Source of the DNA: Alistipes sp.
GTDB taxonomy: Bacteria; Bacteroidota; Bacteroidia; Bacteroidales; Rikenellaceae
Length of the DNA: 55,288 bases
Assembly (NCBI GenBank): GCA_020026335.1
Contig: JAHHQO010000014.1
Span: forward strand, 1-55,288
Direction of reading: 5' to 3'
Shown here piece after piece: positions 31,998-41,471 of this stretch. Position numbers and translations under genes: made by a program. Each line of letters begins with the position of its first letter. Position 1 is the first letter of the stretch. Under the pieces are notes generated by a model. That model searched no databases, was not told where the DNA came from, and worked only from the letters and a program-made list of their open reading frames with translations.

Positions 31998-34900
31998 CGC
32001 GATTTTTCCTTTCGATATACGATTATTTCAGCACACGAAGGTCTCTGCTCTTTTCGTTGACGATGCTGGTGGTGGCGTTGCTTACGCTACTGGCTACCAA
32101 GGTGAAGTTCGACGAAAACATCACCGACATATTCCCGAAGACACAGGCGGGAGAGAATATGTCGATGGTCTTCAAGAATCTGAAATCGAAGGACCGTATT
32201 CTGGTGCTCTTTTCAGCCCGTGGGGAGGAAACCACACAGGAAGACCTCATCGAGGCGTGTGATGATTTCGCCTTCCAGCTCACCGAATCTCCCGTCAAGA
32301 AGGACATCCGCCGACTCACCACCACGGTGGGCAGCAACGAGATTTCGCGTACCACGGAGTTTATCTACGACTACCTCCCCGTGTTCCTTACCGAGGAGGA
32401 TTATTCGCGTATCGACTCCCTGCTCGACAAGGACGCCCTTCGGGAGGTCATGCGTTGCAACTATCAGCGTATGCTCTCGCCCGTGGGTATCGGATTGAGC
32501 AACTTTATCGCGCGCGACCCTCTGGGTATTGCCGGAGAGACGCTCGGCGAATTGCAGAATTTCAACCCCTCACTGTCGTATTGTCTCAGTGAGGACCACA
32601 TCTTCTCGGCCGACAAATCCACCTGTATTCTCATTCTCGAATCGGTACACGCCGGCAGTGATACGGTGGGCAACGATGCACTGGTCGAGATGCTTGACAC
32701 TCTGGTTGAGCGCAACAACAGCGACAAAATAGAGGTGGCCTATTTCGGTACACCTGCCATTGCGGTCTATAACGCCCGACAGATAAAGAGTGATATGTAC
32801 ATCACCATGTCGGTGGCTTTGTTGTTGATTGTGCTGGCCATCTCGCGCACCTTCCGCAAAAGGTGGTCGGTGTTGCTCATCACCCTGCCCGTTTGCTTCG
32901 GCGGTCTCTTTGCGCTGGGTGTCATTGCCCTCACCACGGGACACATCTCCCTTATTGCCGTGGGCGCGGGGGCTGCGGTGTTTGGTATAGCATTCAGCTA
33001 CTCCACTCATGTGGTGTGCCATTCCAACCATACCACCAATCTCCGCGATATTGTCGAGGAGCTGGCCTACCCCATGGTAGTTGGTAGTTTCACGACCATC
33101 GGTGCATTTGTAGGACTGATGTTCACCTCCTCGCCATTGCTCTGTGATTTCGGATTGTTTGCCGCGCTGGCACTCATCGGTACGACCCTCTTTTCGTTAA
33201 TCTGCCTGCCCCATTTGTTGGGTGGTGATGAGGAGGAGAAGTCGGGCCGTCTGCTCGATTATATCGAACGATTCAACACCTACCCTTTCGAGCGCAACAA
33301 GTGGCTGGTGGGGGCTATCCTTCTGCTCTTCCTGTGGGGCGTGTTCACCTGTAACCGTGTGGGCTTCGACAACGACATGTCGCACTTGAGTTACATACCG
33401 CCACGAATGGCACAAACAGAGTCTCGTCTCGAGGAGTTGTTCGGCATCAATGCCCACTCGGTGACCGTGTTGTCGGCATCGGAGAATCCCGAAAAGTCGA
33501 TAGAGGTGTATACCCGTCTGTGCGACTCTCTTCGCGGTAAGTTATCGGATGGTGAAATCGGAGGTATGATTTCGGCGGAGCGTTTCATTGTTGCCCCCTC
33601 GGTGCAGGAGGAGAAGATACGCCGCTGGGACAACTTCTGGAAGGAGAATAACCGCCGCGAGCGACTGCTGAAAGGTGTTGCGGAAGCGGGTGCCGAGGCA
33701 GGCTTCTCTGCCAAGGCATTCTATGAGTTCGAGCAGATGCTCTACGCTCCGTTCTCCCCCATCGACTACAACGAGGAAAAGATACCTGCCACGCCGCTTC
33801 TCGAAGCGTGGATTAGCAGTACCGACCGCGCCACTTTGGTGCTGGCTCAGATAGACATCGCCGAGGAGAACAAGGAGAAGGTCTATTCCGCGCTGGACAG
33901 TATCCCCGGTGTCATTACGGTTGACAGGGGCTACTTCGCCAACAAGATGGCAAAGACGGTGAACGACGATTTCAACTATGTGCTCTACATGTCGGGTCTG
34001 CTGGTTTTCTTCGCGCTGATGGCATCGTACCGCCGATGGGAATTGACGCTGATGACCTTCCTGCCGATGTTCATTGCCTTCACCATCATTTTGGGACTCA
34101 TGTTCCTCTTCGGCTTCGAGTTTAACATCGTCAATATCATTCTCTCGACCTTTATTTTCGGTATCGGTGACGATTTCAGCATCTTCATCATGGACGGCCT
34201 GCAACGCGAATACAGCAACGGCCGTAAGATGCTCGCCAACCACAAGACAGCGATTTTCTTCTCCGTACTGACCACCATTATCGGTATCGGAGCGTTGATT
34301 TTTGCCCATCATCCCGTGTTGAGGTCCACATCGGTGATTTCCATCATCGGAATGGTCGCCGTGATATTGTCGTCCTACACGATTCTGCCGCTGGTGTTCC
34401 GCTGGGCGGTCACCCGTCCCGTTGTCCACGGCAATATGCCCTACACGCTGGGTTCGTGTCTGAGAACCCTCTATTCGTTCTTCATCTTCATCGTCATGTG
34501 CACCGTGGCGCAGATTGTTATCCCCACGTTGGTCTTCTCGCCCCTGAGCGGTAAGTGTCGCAGAAGATGGTTGCACTATGTGACCTACTACTCTTGTCGC
34601 TCGTTGCTGTGGATGATTTCGCCTTCCGAGAAGAAGATATTGGCCAACTTCGATGCACGGGTGTTCGACAAGCCCTCGATAATCATCGCCAACCACCACT
34701 CGTTTGTCGATATTCTGTTGCTGTTGAGCCTTTCGCCCAAGGTGGTGATGGTGACCAACAGCTGGGTGTGGAAATCGCCTGTCTTCGGACGCATTATCCG
34801 CTATTTGGGATTCTGCTGTACCGACCTCGGATATGAGGATATGCAGAGTGTCGTGGAGCAGAATTTCAAGGAGGGTTATTCAGTGGTCATCTTCCCCGAG

Positions 34901-35602
34901 GGTACACGCTCAAAGGACGGCCGCACGATGGGACGTTTTCACAAGGGTGCTTTCTACCTTGCCGAGCAACTTGGTGCCGACATCCTGCCTATACTGATTT
35001 ACGGCACGGGCATGATATGTCCCAAACGCCAGCCGTTCAGCATTCAACGGGGATATTACGGGGCGAAGCTCTTGCCGAGAATAGCATTTGCCGATACTCG
35101 TTTCGGTGAGGGCTACCGCGCCCGCACCAAAGCCGTGTCGCGCTACTTCAAACAGGAATATGAAGCGTGGTGCGCGGAGTTGGATACCGTGCGTAATCTC
35201 TACTTCAGAGAGAGCATCATCAAGAATTATATCTTTAAGATGAACGGGGCGGAGCAGAAGGCTCGCCGCCGCTTCCGCCATGCCCATAACTTTGCATCGC
35301 TTACCGAGGGGCTGCCCAGAGAGGGCACGGTGGTGGTCTTGGGCGCAGGTCAGGGTGAGTTGGCACTGCTGATTGCCTTACTCTCATCACGTCGTCGTGT
35401 CGTGGCTTATGGCTCGGATGCCGATGCCCTGCAAATTGCCCGTCACGGATGTGCCTACATTTCGGGGGTGGAGTTTTTCGAAACGGATTACCATATGACG
35501 GAGCTTCCCGAGGCAGATTGCTATATCTTCTCGTCGGAGACTTCCGATGAGGTGCGCCAACGCCTTGCCCCACTTTGTAAAGGAGAGATACGCTATGAAT
35601 AA
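31994..35602 (+). CDS. MMPL/RND exporter fused to PlsC-like acyltransferase and a methyltransferase-like tail
   Basis: This 1202-residue protein has three parts. Residues 1 to about 860 form an MMPL-type transporter with a TM1 near 17-36 and two groups of membrane segments around large periplasmic loops. Residues about 870-1090 form a PlsC-like acyltransferase with HX4D at His901-Asp906 (NHHSFVD) and FPEGTRS at 967. The tail (about 1110-1195) has a Rossmann-like start VVVLGAGQGELALL but lacks a complete methyltransferase. The fusion could couple acylation to export of the pigment lipid. It overlaps the oxidoreductase gene by eight bases. The role of the third part is uncertain. Confidence 0.9.
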   Translation: MTRFFLSIYDYFSTRRSLLFSLTMLVVALLTLLATKVKFDENITDIFPKTQAGENMSMVFKNLKSKDRILVLFSARGEETTQEDLIEACDDFAFQLTESPVKKDIRRLTTTVGSNEISRTTEFIYDYLPVFLTEEDYSRIDSLLDKDALREVMRCNYQRMLSPVGIGLSNFIARDPLGIAGETLGELQNFNPSLSYCLSEDHIFSADKSTCILILESVHAGSDTVGNDALVEMLDTLVERNNSDKIEVAYFGTPAIAVYNARQIKSDMYITMSVALLLIVLAISRTFRKRWSVLLITLPVCFGGLFALGVIALTTGHISLIAVGAGAAVFGIAFSYSTHVVCHSNHTTNLRDIVEELAYPMVVGSFTTIGAFVGLMFTSSPLLCDFGLFAALALIGTTLFSLICLPHLLGGDEEEKSGRLLDYIERFNTYPFERNKWLVGAILLLFLWGVFTCNRVGFDNDMSHLSYIPPRMAQTESRLEELFGINAHSVTVLSASENPEKSIEVYTRLCDSLRGKLSDGEIGGMISAERFIVAPSVQEEKIRRWDNFWKENNRRERLLKGVAEAGAEAGFSAKAFYEFEQMLYAPFSPIDYNEEKIPATPLLEAWISSTDRATLVLAQIDIAEENKEKVYSALDSIPGVITVDRGYFANKMAKTVNDDFNYVLYMSGLLVFFALMASYRRWELTLMTFLPMFIAFTIILGLMFLFGFEFNIVNIILSTFIFGIGDDFSIFIMDGLQREYSNGRKMLANHKTAIFFSVLTTIIGIGALIFAHHPVLRSTSVISIIGMVAVILSSYTILPLVFRWAVTRPVVHGNMPYTLGSCLRTLYSFFIFIVMCTVAQIVIPTLVFSPLSGKCRRRWLHYVTYYSCRSLLWMISPSEKKILANFDARVFDKPSIIIANHHSFVDILLLLSLSPKVVMVTNSWVWKSPVFGRIIRYLGFCCTDLGYEDMQSVVEQNFKEGYSVVIFPEGTRSKDGRTMGRFHKGAFYLAEQLGADILPILIYGTGMICPKRQPFSIQRGYYGAKLLPRIAFADTRFGEGYRARTKAVSRYFKQEYEAWCAELDTVRNLYFRESIIKNYIFKMNGAEQKARRRFRHAHNFASLTEGLPREGTVVVLGAGQGELALLIALLSSRRRVVAYGSDADALQIARHGCAYISGVEFFETDYHMTELPEADCYIFSSETSDEVRQRLAPLCKGEIRYE

Positions 35603-37079
35603 ATCAGATGTCATCATCATCGGCAGCGGACTCGGAGGTCTGGCCTGCGGTGTCATTCTCTCGAAATCGGGAATGAAGGTCTGCGTGGTGGAGAAAGAAC
35701 CCCACGCGGGCGGATGTCTGCGTTCGTATCGGCGTGATGGCATGACCTTCGACACGGGCATACACTACATCGGCAGCATGGACGAAGGGGAGATACTCCG
35801 CCAGTTTATGCGCTATGCAGGTGTTGAGGAGCGTGTGGTCATGCAACGACTCGACACCGAGGCCTACGATATGGTCAATATCGATGGTCGCGAGGTGGGT
35901 TTCGCACAGGGTGATGCACTTTTTGTGGAGCGACTCTGCGACAGCTTCCCTCACGAAAAAGAGAATATCCTGCGCTATGCCAAGGCCGTGCGCGAGGTGG
36001 GCGAAGTCATCGGTGTGGAGCGTCTGCGACAAGGCGTTATCTCATCGGGCAGTTTGAAGTATATGTTCCTCTCGGCTTCCGATGTCATCGATTCCATTAT
36101 CGGGGACGAGTCCCTGCGGAGAGTCCTGGCCGGAACTTCGTTCTTGGAGGACGGCATACGCAACTACACCCCCTTCTACCACCACGCCATGATACAACAC
36201 TCCTACATTCGGGGCGCGTATCGTTTCACGGACGGGAGTAGTCAGTGGGCGGACGCGCTGTGTGCAGTGATTTGCGAAAACGGAGGTGAAATCCGCTGTG
36301 GTGATGCCGTTGTGGAGGTGCTCCACGCGGAGAATTGCGTGACGGGCGTGAAACTTGCATCGGGTGAGGTGCTTTGTGCCGACAAGGTGATTTCGGACAT
36401 CCACCCTGCCGTGTTGATGCCGATGATTGCTGATGGCAGTAAAATCCGCCCGGTCTATGTCCGCCGTATAGAGAATGCCCGTGACAGCATGGGTGTCTTT
36501 ACCCTTAATCTGACCCTAGACAGCGAGGTGTTCCCCTACCTGAACCGCAACTACTATCTCCATCCGTCGGGTGAGATGGTATGGCGCAATCGCGAGGAGG
36601 AGAAGCCTGCGGAGGTGGTTGTTTGTACCATGCAGTCCTCGAAAAAGGACTCGAAGCGCGGAATGTCGCTGATGATGCCCATGATGTACGGCGATGTGGA
36701 GCGTTGGGCAGACACGCGCAGGGGACATCGCGGTGAGGAATATCTCGAATTTAAACGACTGACGGCGGAGAAGATGTTACAGCGCGTGGAGAGTCGCTTC
36801 CCCGAATTGAGAAGAGCCGTCCTCGCGTCACACACCTCCTCGCCACTGACCTACCGCGACTATACCGCCACACGTCACGGTGCCGCCTACGGTCTGATGA
36901 CCGATTGTCAGAATGTGATGACCACGCTTCTGAGCCCCCAGACCAAACTCGAAGGGTTGTACCTCACGGGACAGAATATCGCCGTGCATGGTGCGCTGGG
37001 TGTGGTGATGTCGGCAATGGCAACGTGTGGTGCGATGCTGGGCGAAGAGTATGTGGCACGTCAAATAGGAGATTGTTAA
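35595..37079 (+). CDS. FAD-dependent desaturase/isomerase-like oxidoreductase (CrtI-like)
   Basis: I choose the ATG at 35595. The 494-residue protein starts with the dinucleotide-binding IIIGSGLGGLACGV and continues EKEPHAGGCLRSYRRDG and FDTGIHYIG, all in the amine-oxidase/phytoene-desaturase fold. The C-terminal GLYLTGQNIAVHGALGVVMSAM closes the FAD site. It may introduce or reduce double bonds, or isomerise the polyene. Such proteins occur in flexirubin and aryl-polyene clusters; the reaction is not known from sequence. Confidence 0.85.
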   Translation: MNKSDVIIIGSGLGGLACGVILSKSGMKVCVVEKEPHAGGCLRSYRRDGMTFDTGIHYIGSMDEGEILRQFMRYAGVEERVVMQRLDTEAYDMVNIDGREVGFAQGDALFVERLCDSFPHEKENILRYAKAVREVGEVIGVERLRQGVISSGSLKYMFLSASDVIDSIIGDESLRRVLAGTSFLEDGIRNYTPFYHHAMIQHSYIRGAYRFTDGSSQWADALCAVICENGGEIRCGDAVVEVLHAENCVTGVKLASGEVLCADKVISDIHPAVLMPMIADGSKIRPVYVRRIENARDSMGVFTLNLTLDSEVFPYLNRNYYLHPSGEMVWRNREEEKPAEVVVCTMQSSKKDSKRGMSLMMPMMYGDVERWADTRRGHRGEEYLEFKRLTAEKMLQRVESRFPELRRAVLASHTSSPLTYRDYTATRHGAAYGLMTDCQNVMTTLLSPQTKLEGLYLTGQNIAVHGALGVVMSAMATCGAMLGEEYVARQIGDC

Positions 37080-37080
37080 G

Positions 37081-38709
37081 ATGAGAATTTTCTTCAAAAT
37101 AGCAGCATATATCCTGCTCCCCGTTGTGTGGCTGGCAGTTGTGGCGTTTGTCGTGGGGGCGATACTCTACCTCTCGGCCGATACCACCCCTCCGCAGTTG
37201 CATCACGACTTTTCGAAAGAGAAGGTTCTGCGTGTGGACAACCGCTATTCGACCTTTCTCAAAAGCTGTATGCGTCACAGCGAGAACGGCTTTTGGGAGG
37301 TGATGCTCTGCGGTGATGCCGAGGAGCGCGGAACGGCGTTCGGTGCACTGACCGACTCGTTGATGGAGGTGCAGGAGGAGGCTTTCGTAGGGCAAATCCG
37401 AGAGATGATACCCAGTGACGGTTATCTGGAGTTCCTCCGTTATTTGACGGTGGCCTACAACCGCAATATTGCACACCATATCCCCGATGAGTACCTCCGT
37501 GAGATTGCCGCCATGTCGGCTTACAGTTCTCCGAAGTACGACTTCATCGGTACACCCTATATGCGTCAGCTCAATTACCACGCGGCACACGATATCGGCC
37601 ATGCCCTGCAAGAGTATATGCTGGTGGGTTGTTCGGCCTTTGGTGCGTGGGGTGATGCCTCGGAGGAGGGGCTGGTCGTGGGGCGCAACTTCGATTTCTA
37701 TGTCGGTGACGACTTCGCCCGAAACCGTGTGCTGACCTTCTGCCGTCCCGATGAGGGCTACGGTTTTGTGTCAATAGGCTGGGCAGGTATGGTCGGCGTG
37801 ATGTCGGGCATGAACGAAAAGGGATTGACCGTCACACTGAATGCCGCCAAAGGCGATGTCCCCTACTCGTCGGCAACCCCCGTGTCGATATTGGCACGCG
37901 AGATTTTGCAATATGCCGCCACCATCGATGAGGCGTATGACATTGCTTCGGATTTCGAACTCTTTGTCTCGGAGTCGTTCCTCATCGGTTCGGTGACGGA
38001 CGGTCGTTGTGCCGTAATCGAGAAGACCCCCGAAAAGCAGGCGCTCTACACCCAAGAAGGCAATTCGCTCTCGCTGACCAATCATTTCCAGTCGGGGGAG
38101 TTGTCGGAAGAGCCCCAAAACCTGCGTAACATCGCCCTCTCGGACAGCAAGCCCCGTTTGAACCGTCTGCGCGAGCTGGTGGCTCAATCGCGCCCGCTGT
38201 CGGTGGATAAGGCTGTCGAGATACTGCGCGACCATCGCGCGGTGGGTGGTCGTGAATTGGGCTGGGGCAACCCCATGGCCATTAATCAGAATATCGCCCA
38301 CCATTCGGTGATTTTCCTGCCCGAGGAGTTGAAGATGTGGGTATCTGTGTCCGATTGCGGCATGGGCGAATGGGTGTGCTACAATGTGGGGAATATCCTG
38401 TGCGGCGAGTGTGACTTTGCCCACGAATTATACGATGAGGAGCTGCGCCTGCCTGCCGATTCGCTCTTTGCGCATGAGGGGCTCGCGCGTTTGCAGACCT
38501 ATCGCCGTATTGCTCACCACATCACAGCTGAAAATGTCGATTCGCTGACAATGGTCAATCCCCACAATTGGGAGGCCTATCTGACAGCGGTCAAATTTTT
38601 CAAAGAGCGCAAGGAGTTTTTGCGTGCCGACTCTCTGCTCCGCGTGGCATTGGCATTGCCGATGCCCGAGGGCGAACGCATCAAAATGAAACAAGCATTA
38701 ACCAAATAA
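37081..38709 (+). CDS. C45-family Ntn-hydrolase/acyltransferase
   Basis: This 542-residue protein begins with a membrane segment (about 5-30) and then an Ntn-hydrolase domain of the acyl-CoA:6-aminopenicillanate acyltransferase (C45) family. Cys184, in LVGCSAFGAWGD, is the expected nucleophile, which in the family is exposed by self-cleavage; the following GLVVGRNFDFY is typical. It might move an acyl group between an amine and a thioester, or ligate the pigment to an amino compound. It follows the oxidoreductase by one base. Confidence 0.85.
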   Translation: MRIFFKIAAYILLPVVWLAVVAFVVGAILYLSADTTPPQLHHDFSKEKVLRVDNRYSTFLKSCMRHSENGFWEVMLCGDAEERGTAFGALTDSLMEVQEEAFVGQIREMIPSDGYLEFLRYLTVAYNRNIAHHIPDEYLREIAAMSAYSSPKYDFIGTPYMRQLNYHAAHDIGHALQEYMLVGCSAFGAWGDASEEGLVVGRNFDFYVGDDFARNRVLTFCRPDEGYGFVSIGWAGMVGVMSGMNEKGLTVTLNAAKGDVPYSSATPVSILAREILQYAATIDEAYDIASDFELFVSESFLIGSVTDGRCAVIEKTPEKQALYTQEGNSLSLTNHFQSGELSEEPQNLRNIALSDSKPRLNRLRELVAQSRPLSVDKAVEILRDHRAVGGRELGWGNPMAINQNIAHHSVIFLPEELKMWVSVSDCGMGEWVCYNVGNILCGECDFAHELYDEELRLPADSLFAHEGLARLQTYRRIAHHITAENVDSLTMVNPHNWEAYLTAVKFFKERKEFLRADSLLRVALALPMPEGERIKMKQALTK

Positions 38710-38711
38710 TC

Positions 38712-40013
38712 ATGCATAAGAATTACAACATCCAGTTTGCCTCCCCTGCCCAAATCAAGGCATGGCAGGAGGAGCGATTGGCCGAGGAGCTGGAGTATCT
38801 GTCGAAGAACTCCCGTTTCTATCAGAATCTGTTTTCGCGCGAGGGCATCAATCCCCGAGATATTGTCCGTCTGGAGGATTTACAACGTATCCCCGTGACC
38901 ACAAAGGAGAATTTGCAACTCCACAACGAGGAGTTCCTGTGTGTCGATCGCAGTGAGATTGTCGATTATGTCACCACATCGGGAACGCTGGGCGACCCCG
39001 TCACCTTTGCACTCACCGAGGGCGACTTGCAACGTCTGGCCTACAACGAGTTTCTCTCCTTCTCCACGGCAGGCATCACCCGAAATGACATCATGCAGCT
39101 GATGACTACCCTCGACAGGCGTTTCATGGCCGGTCTTGCCTACTTCATGGGCGCACGAGAGTTGGGTTGTGGCTCCATACGTGTGGGCAACGGTATTCCC
39201 GAATTGCAGTGGGATACCATTCAGCGTATCCACCCCACCTTCTGTATGGTCGTGCCTTCGTTCATCATCAAACTGATTAACTATGCCGAGGCGCACGGCA
39301 TCGACCCCAACGCATCTTCAATTAAGAAGGCTGTATGCATCGGAGAGTCACTCCGTAACACCGACTTCACTCCGAATACTTTGGGCCGTCAGATTGCCGA
39401 AAAATGGCCTTCTTTGAAGTTATATACCACCTATGCCTCCACCGAGATGCAAAGTTCCTTCACGGAGTGCGATTACGGATGTGGCGGACACCTGCAACCC
39501 GAGTTGATTATCGTGGAGTTGCTCGACGAGAACAATCAGCCGGCCAAGGAGGGCGAGCCGGGTGAGGTGACCATTACCACCATCGGTGTGAGAGGTATGC
39601 CGCTGTTGCGATTCAAGACCGGCGATTTGTGCTATGCCTATACCGAGCCGTGCGCCTGCGGACGAAACACCATGCGTCTGAGCCCCGTCATCGGTCGCAA
39701 GGGACAGATGATTAAGTACAAGGGTACTACCCTCTTTCCCCCTGCCCTGTTCGATATCCTGGATAACGTGCCCTATGTGGAGAACTACATCGTGGAGCTG
39801 AAAAACAACGAGTGCGACAAGGACCAGGTGGTGGTGCGTGTGAGCTTGAAACACGAGGTGGATTTCGATGTGGTCAAGGAGCTGAAAGACCGCTTCCGCG
39901 CCAAGATACGTGTTGCTCCCGACATCGTGATTGACTCCGTGGAGAACATCCGTCAGATGAACTTCCCGCAGATGAGTCGCAAGTGTGTGAAATTTGTCGA
40001 TATGAGAAAATAA
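38712..40013 (+). CDS. PaaK-like aryl-CoA/aryl-ACP ligase
   Basis: I choose the ATG at 38712, two bases after the previous stop; a longer frame lies within the upstream gene. The 433-residue protein is an acyl-adenylating enzyme of the phenylacetate-CoA ligase type: P-loop VTTSGTLGDPVTF, TTYASTEMQ, a cysteine pair in EPCACGR, and GRKGQMIKYKGTTLFPP. It should activate 4-coumarate (from the ammonia-lyase) and transfer it to an ACP or CoA, as ApeH does in E. coli. It is the last gene of the cluster before a strong terminator. Confidence 0.88.
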   Translation: MHKNYNIQFASPAQIKAWQEERLAEELEYLSKNSRFYQNLFSREGINPRDIVRLEDLQRIPVTTKENLQLHNEEFLCVDRSEIVDYVTTSGTLGDPVTFALTEGDLQRLAYNEFLSFSTAGITRNDIMQLMTTLDRRFMAGLAYFMGARELGCGSIRVGNGIPELQWDTIQRIHPTFCMVVPSFIIKLINYAEAHGIDPNASSIKKAVCIGESLRNTDFTPNTLGRQIAEKWPSLKLYTTYASTEMQSSFTECDYGCGGHLQPELIIVELLDENNQPAKEGEPGEVTITTIGVRGMPLLRFKTGDLCYAYTEPCACGRNTMRLSPVIGRKGQMIKYKGTTLFPPALFDILDNVPYVENYIVELKNNECDKDQVVVRVSLKHEVDFDVVKELKDRFRAKIRVAPDIVIDSVENIRQMNFPQMSRKCVKFVDMRK

Positions 40014-40032
40014 CACACCGGTATAAGAACGG

Positions 40033-40072
40033 AAAAGCGTCCGAACCTTTGGAGGGTTCGGACGCTTTTTTT
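40033..40072. terminator. bidirectional terminator of the pigment cluster
   Basis: GCGTCCGAACC at 40037-40047 pairs perfectly with GGTTCGGACGC at 40055-40065 around seven bases, followed by seven T. The minus strand also ends in four T, so it may serve the convergent transporter gene as well. Confidence 0.95.
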
Positions 40073-40092
40073 ATCGACTCACGTGCGGAGGA

Positions 40093-41007
40093 TTATGCCT
40101 TCCGTTGGCGGTAGCGGTCAATCTGATAGCTGTTCACAATGTTCTGCCATACGATGTAGGCCGTGGGAGCGATGCACGAAATGGGATTGAGGAACGACTG
40201 CGCCATCCACACGGCGAGCACCGTATTCTTCTGTCCCAGGCTCTGTCCGCCGGCCACGGCATCGTGGTATTTGCGGCCGAGCATTCTGCCCACCTTGAAC
40301 TGCGCAAGGCAGATGATAAGGGCAACGACCGCCAGCCACAACTCGGTGGTGTAGTCGGCATCGCGAAGCTCGATGATGAACTTGGTGGTACGGCCAATCA
40401 CCACTATCAGTGATAGCAGCCACAGATAGAACGACATCTGACCGTGGTTGCCGACCCAGTGTGCCGCTCTGGGGACCACCAGACGCAGGAACTGCGCCAC
40501 GGCAAACGGGGCAATCAACAGCGGTGCCATACGAGCCAGAATCTCTTGAAAGGTGCAGTTGTCACTGCCGGTCATTGTGATAATGACGGGGGCGATGACG
40601 GCGATACACATATTGCAAATCAGGCTGTATGTGGCAACGGTGGGCACGTGTGCACCCAGCATACCCGAGATGACGACAGCCGCCATGGCAACGGGCGCAA
40701 GGATGCAAATCATCGCACCCTGTGCCACCACCTCGCTAAAGGGGCGCAGTATGAGCCACACTCCCACGCTGACCACTACCTGGAAAAGGAGCAGCCAAAG
40801 GTGTAACATCGAGGGGCGCATCTGCTTGGGCTTCACCCTGCAAAACGTGATAAAGAGCATCAGGAAAATGAGCGTGGGTGTGAGCATGTTGCCCGACAGT
40901 TCGTCTGCCCTGTTGACGGGCTGATACAGCAAAGCTCCCACGACCATAGACATGGGCATGGCTATGGTTTTGGCATTGGCACGGAGTGCCTGTACAAAAC
41001 CAGCCAT
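40093..41007 (-). CDS. SBF-family (bile acid:sodium symporter-like) transporter
   Basis: This 304-residue protein has about ten hydrophobic segments and the SBF/BASS pattern, with GAMICILAPVAMAAVVISGMLG, LICNMCIAVIAPV and GGQSLGQKNTVLAVW near the C-terminus. Family members import bile acids or organic anions with sodium. The substrate cannot be read. It follows yqeY by one base and is last in a minus-strand operon. Confidence 0.85.
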   Translation of the reverse strand: MAGFVQALRANAKTIAMPMSMVVGALLYQPVNRADELSGNMLTPTLIFLMLFITFCRVKPKQMRPSMLHLWLLLFQVVVSVGVWLILRPFSEVVAQGAMICILAPVAMAAVVISGMLGAHVPTVATYSLICNMCIAVIAPVIITMTGSDNCTFQEILARMAPLLIAPFAVAQFLRLVVPRAAHWVGNHGQMSFYLWLLSLIVVIGRTTKFIIELRDADYTTELWLAVVALIICLAQFKVGRMLGRKYHDAVAGGQSLGQKNTVLAVWMAQSFLNPISCIAPTAYIVWQNIVNSYQIDRYRQRKA

Positions 41008-41008
41008 A

Positions 41009-41458
41009 TTATGCCAGCAACTCCTTAACTTTGGTCATGATTTCCTTACCCTCGGCACGGCCTGCAAGACGCTTGGTGGCTACACCCATCACCTTGCCCA
41101 TCTCCTTCATCGATGATGCGCCTGTCTCCGCGATGATGGCCTTGAGTGCCTCCTCCAGCTCCTCGGCAGTCATCTGCTTGGGCAGGAACTCCTTGAAGAC
41201 AGCCACCTGTGCCAGCTCCTCATCGGCGAGGTCCTGACGGTGCTGCTCTGTGAAAATCTGTGCCGAGTCGGTGCCCTGCTTTGCCAACTTCGAGAGGATT
41301 TTCATCACCTCGTCATCGGTCAGTTCCGTGATGCCGGGGCCTGCGGTCTTGGCTTCGATGATGTACTTCTTCACATTGCGCAAGGCACTCAAACGCACTT
41401 TGTCACCGGCCTTCATGGCCGCCATGATTCCTGTTGAAATCTGCTGTTCTAATGACAT
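41009..41458 (-). CDS. yqeY: GatB/YqeY domain protein
   Basis: This 149-residue protein is a stand-alone GatB/YqeY helical domain, starting MSLEQQISTGIMAAMKAGDK and ending in GRAEGKEIMTKVKELLA. The domain is related to the tail of the Asp-tRNA amidotransferase subunit and often binds tRNA; its task alone is unsettled. It lies 13 bases after the golvesin-like gene and touches the transporter. Confidence 0.94.
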   Translation of the reverse strand: MSLEQQISTGIMAAMKAGDKVRLSALRNVKKYIIEAKTAGPGITELTDDEVMKILSKLAKQGTDSAQIFTEQHRQDLADEELAQVAVFKEFLPKQMTAEELEEALKAIIAETGASSMKEMGKVMGVATKRLAGRAEGKEIMTKVKELLA

Positions 41459-41471
41459 GATTTGTTAATTT

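Noticed and set aside
18136..40013. True flexirubin cluster with dialkylresorcinol
   Set aside because: I looked for a DarB-like ketosynthase III and a DarA-like aromatase through the cluster and found neither, so I prefer aryl polyene for now.
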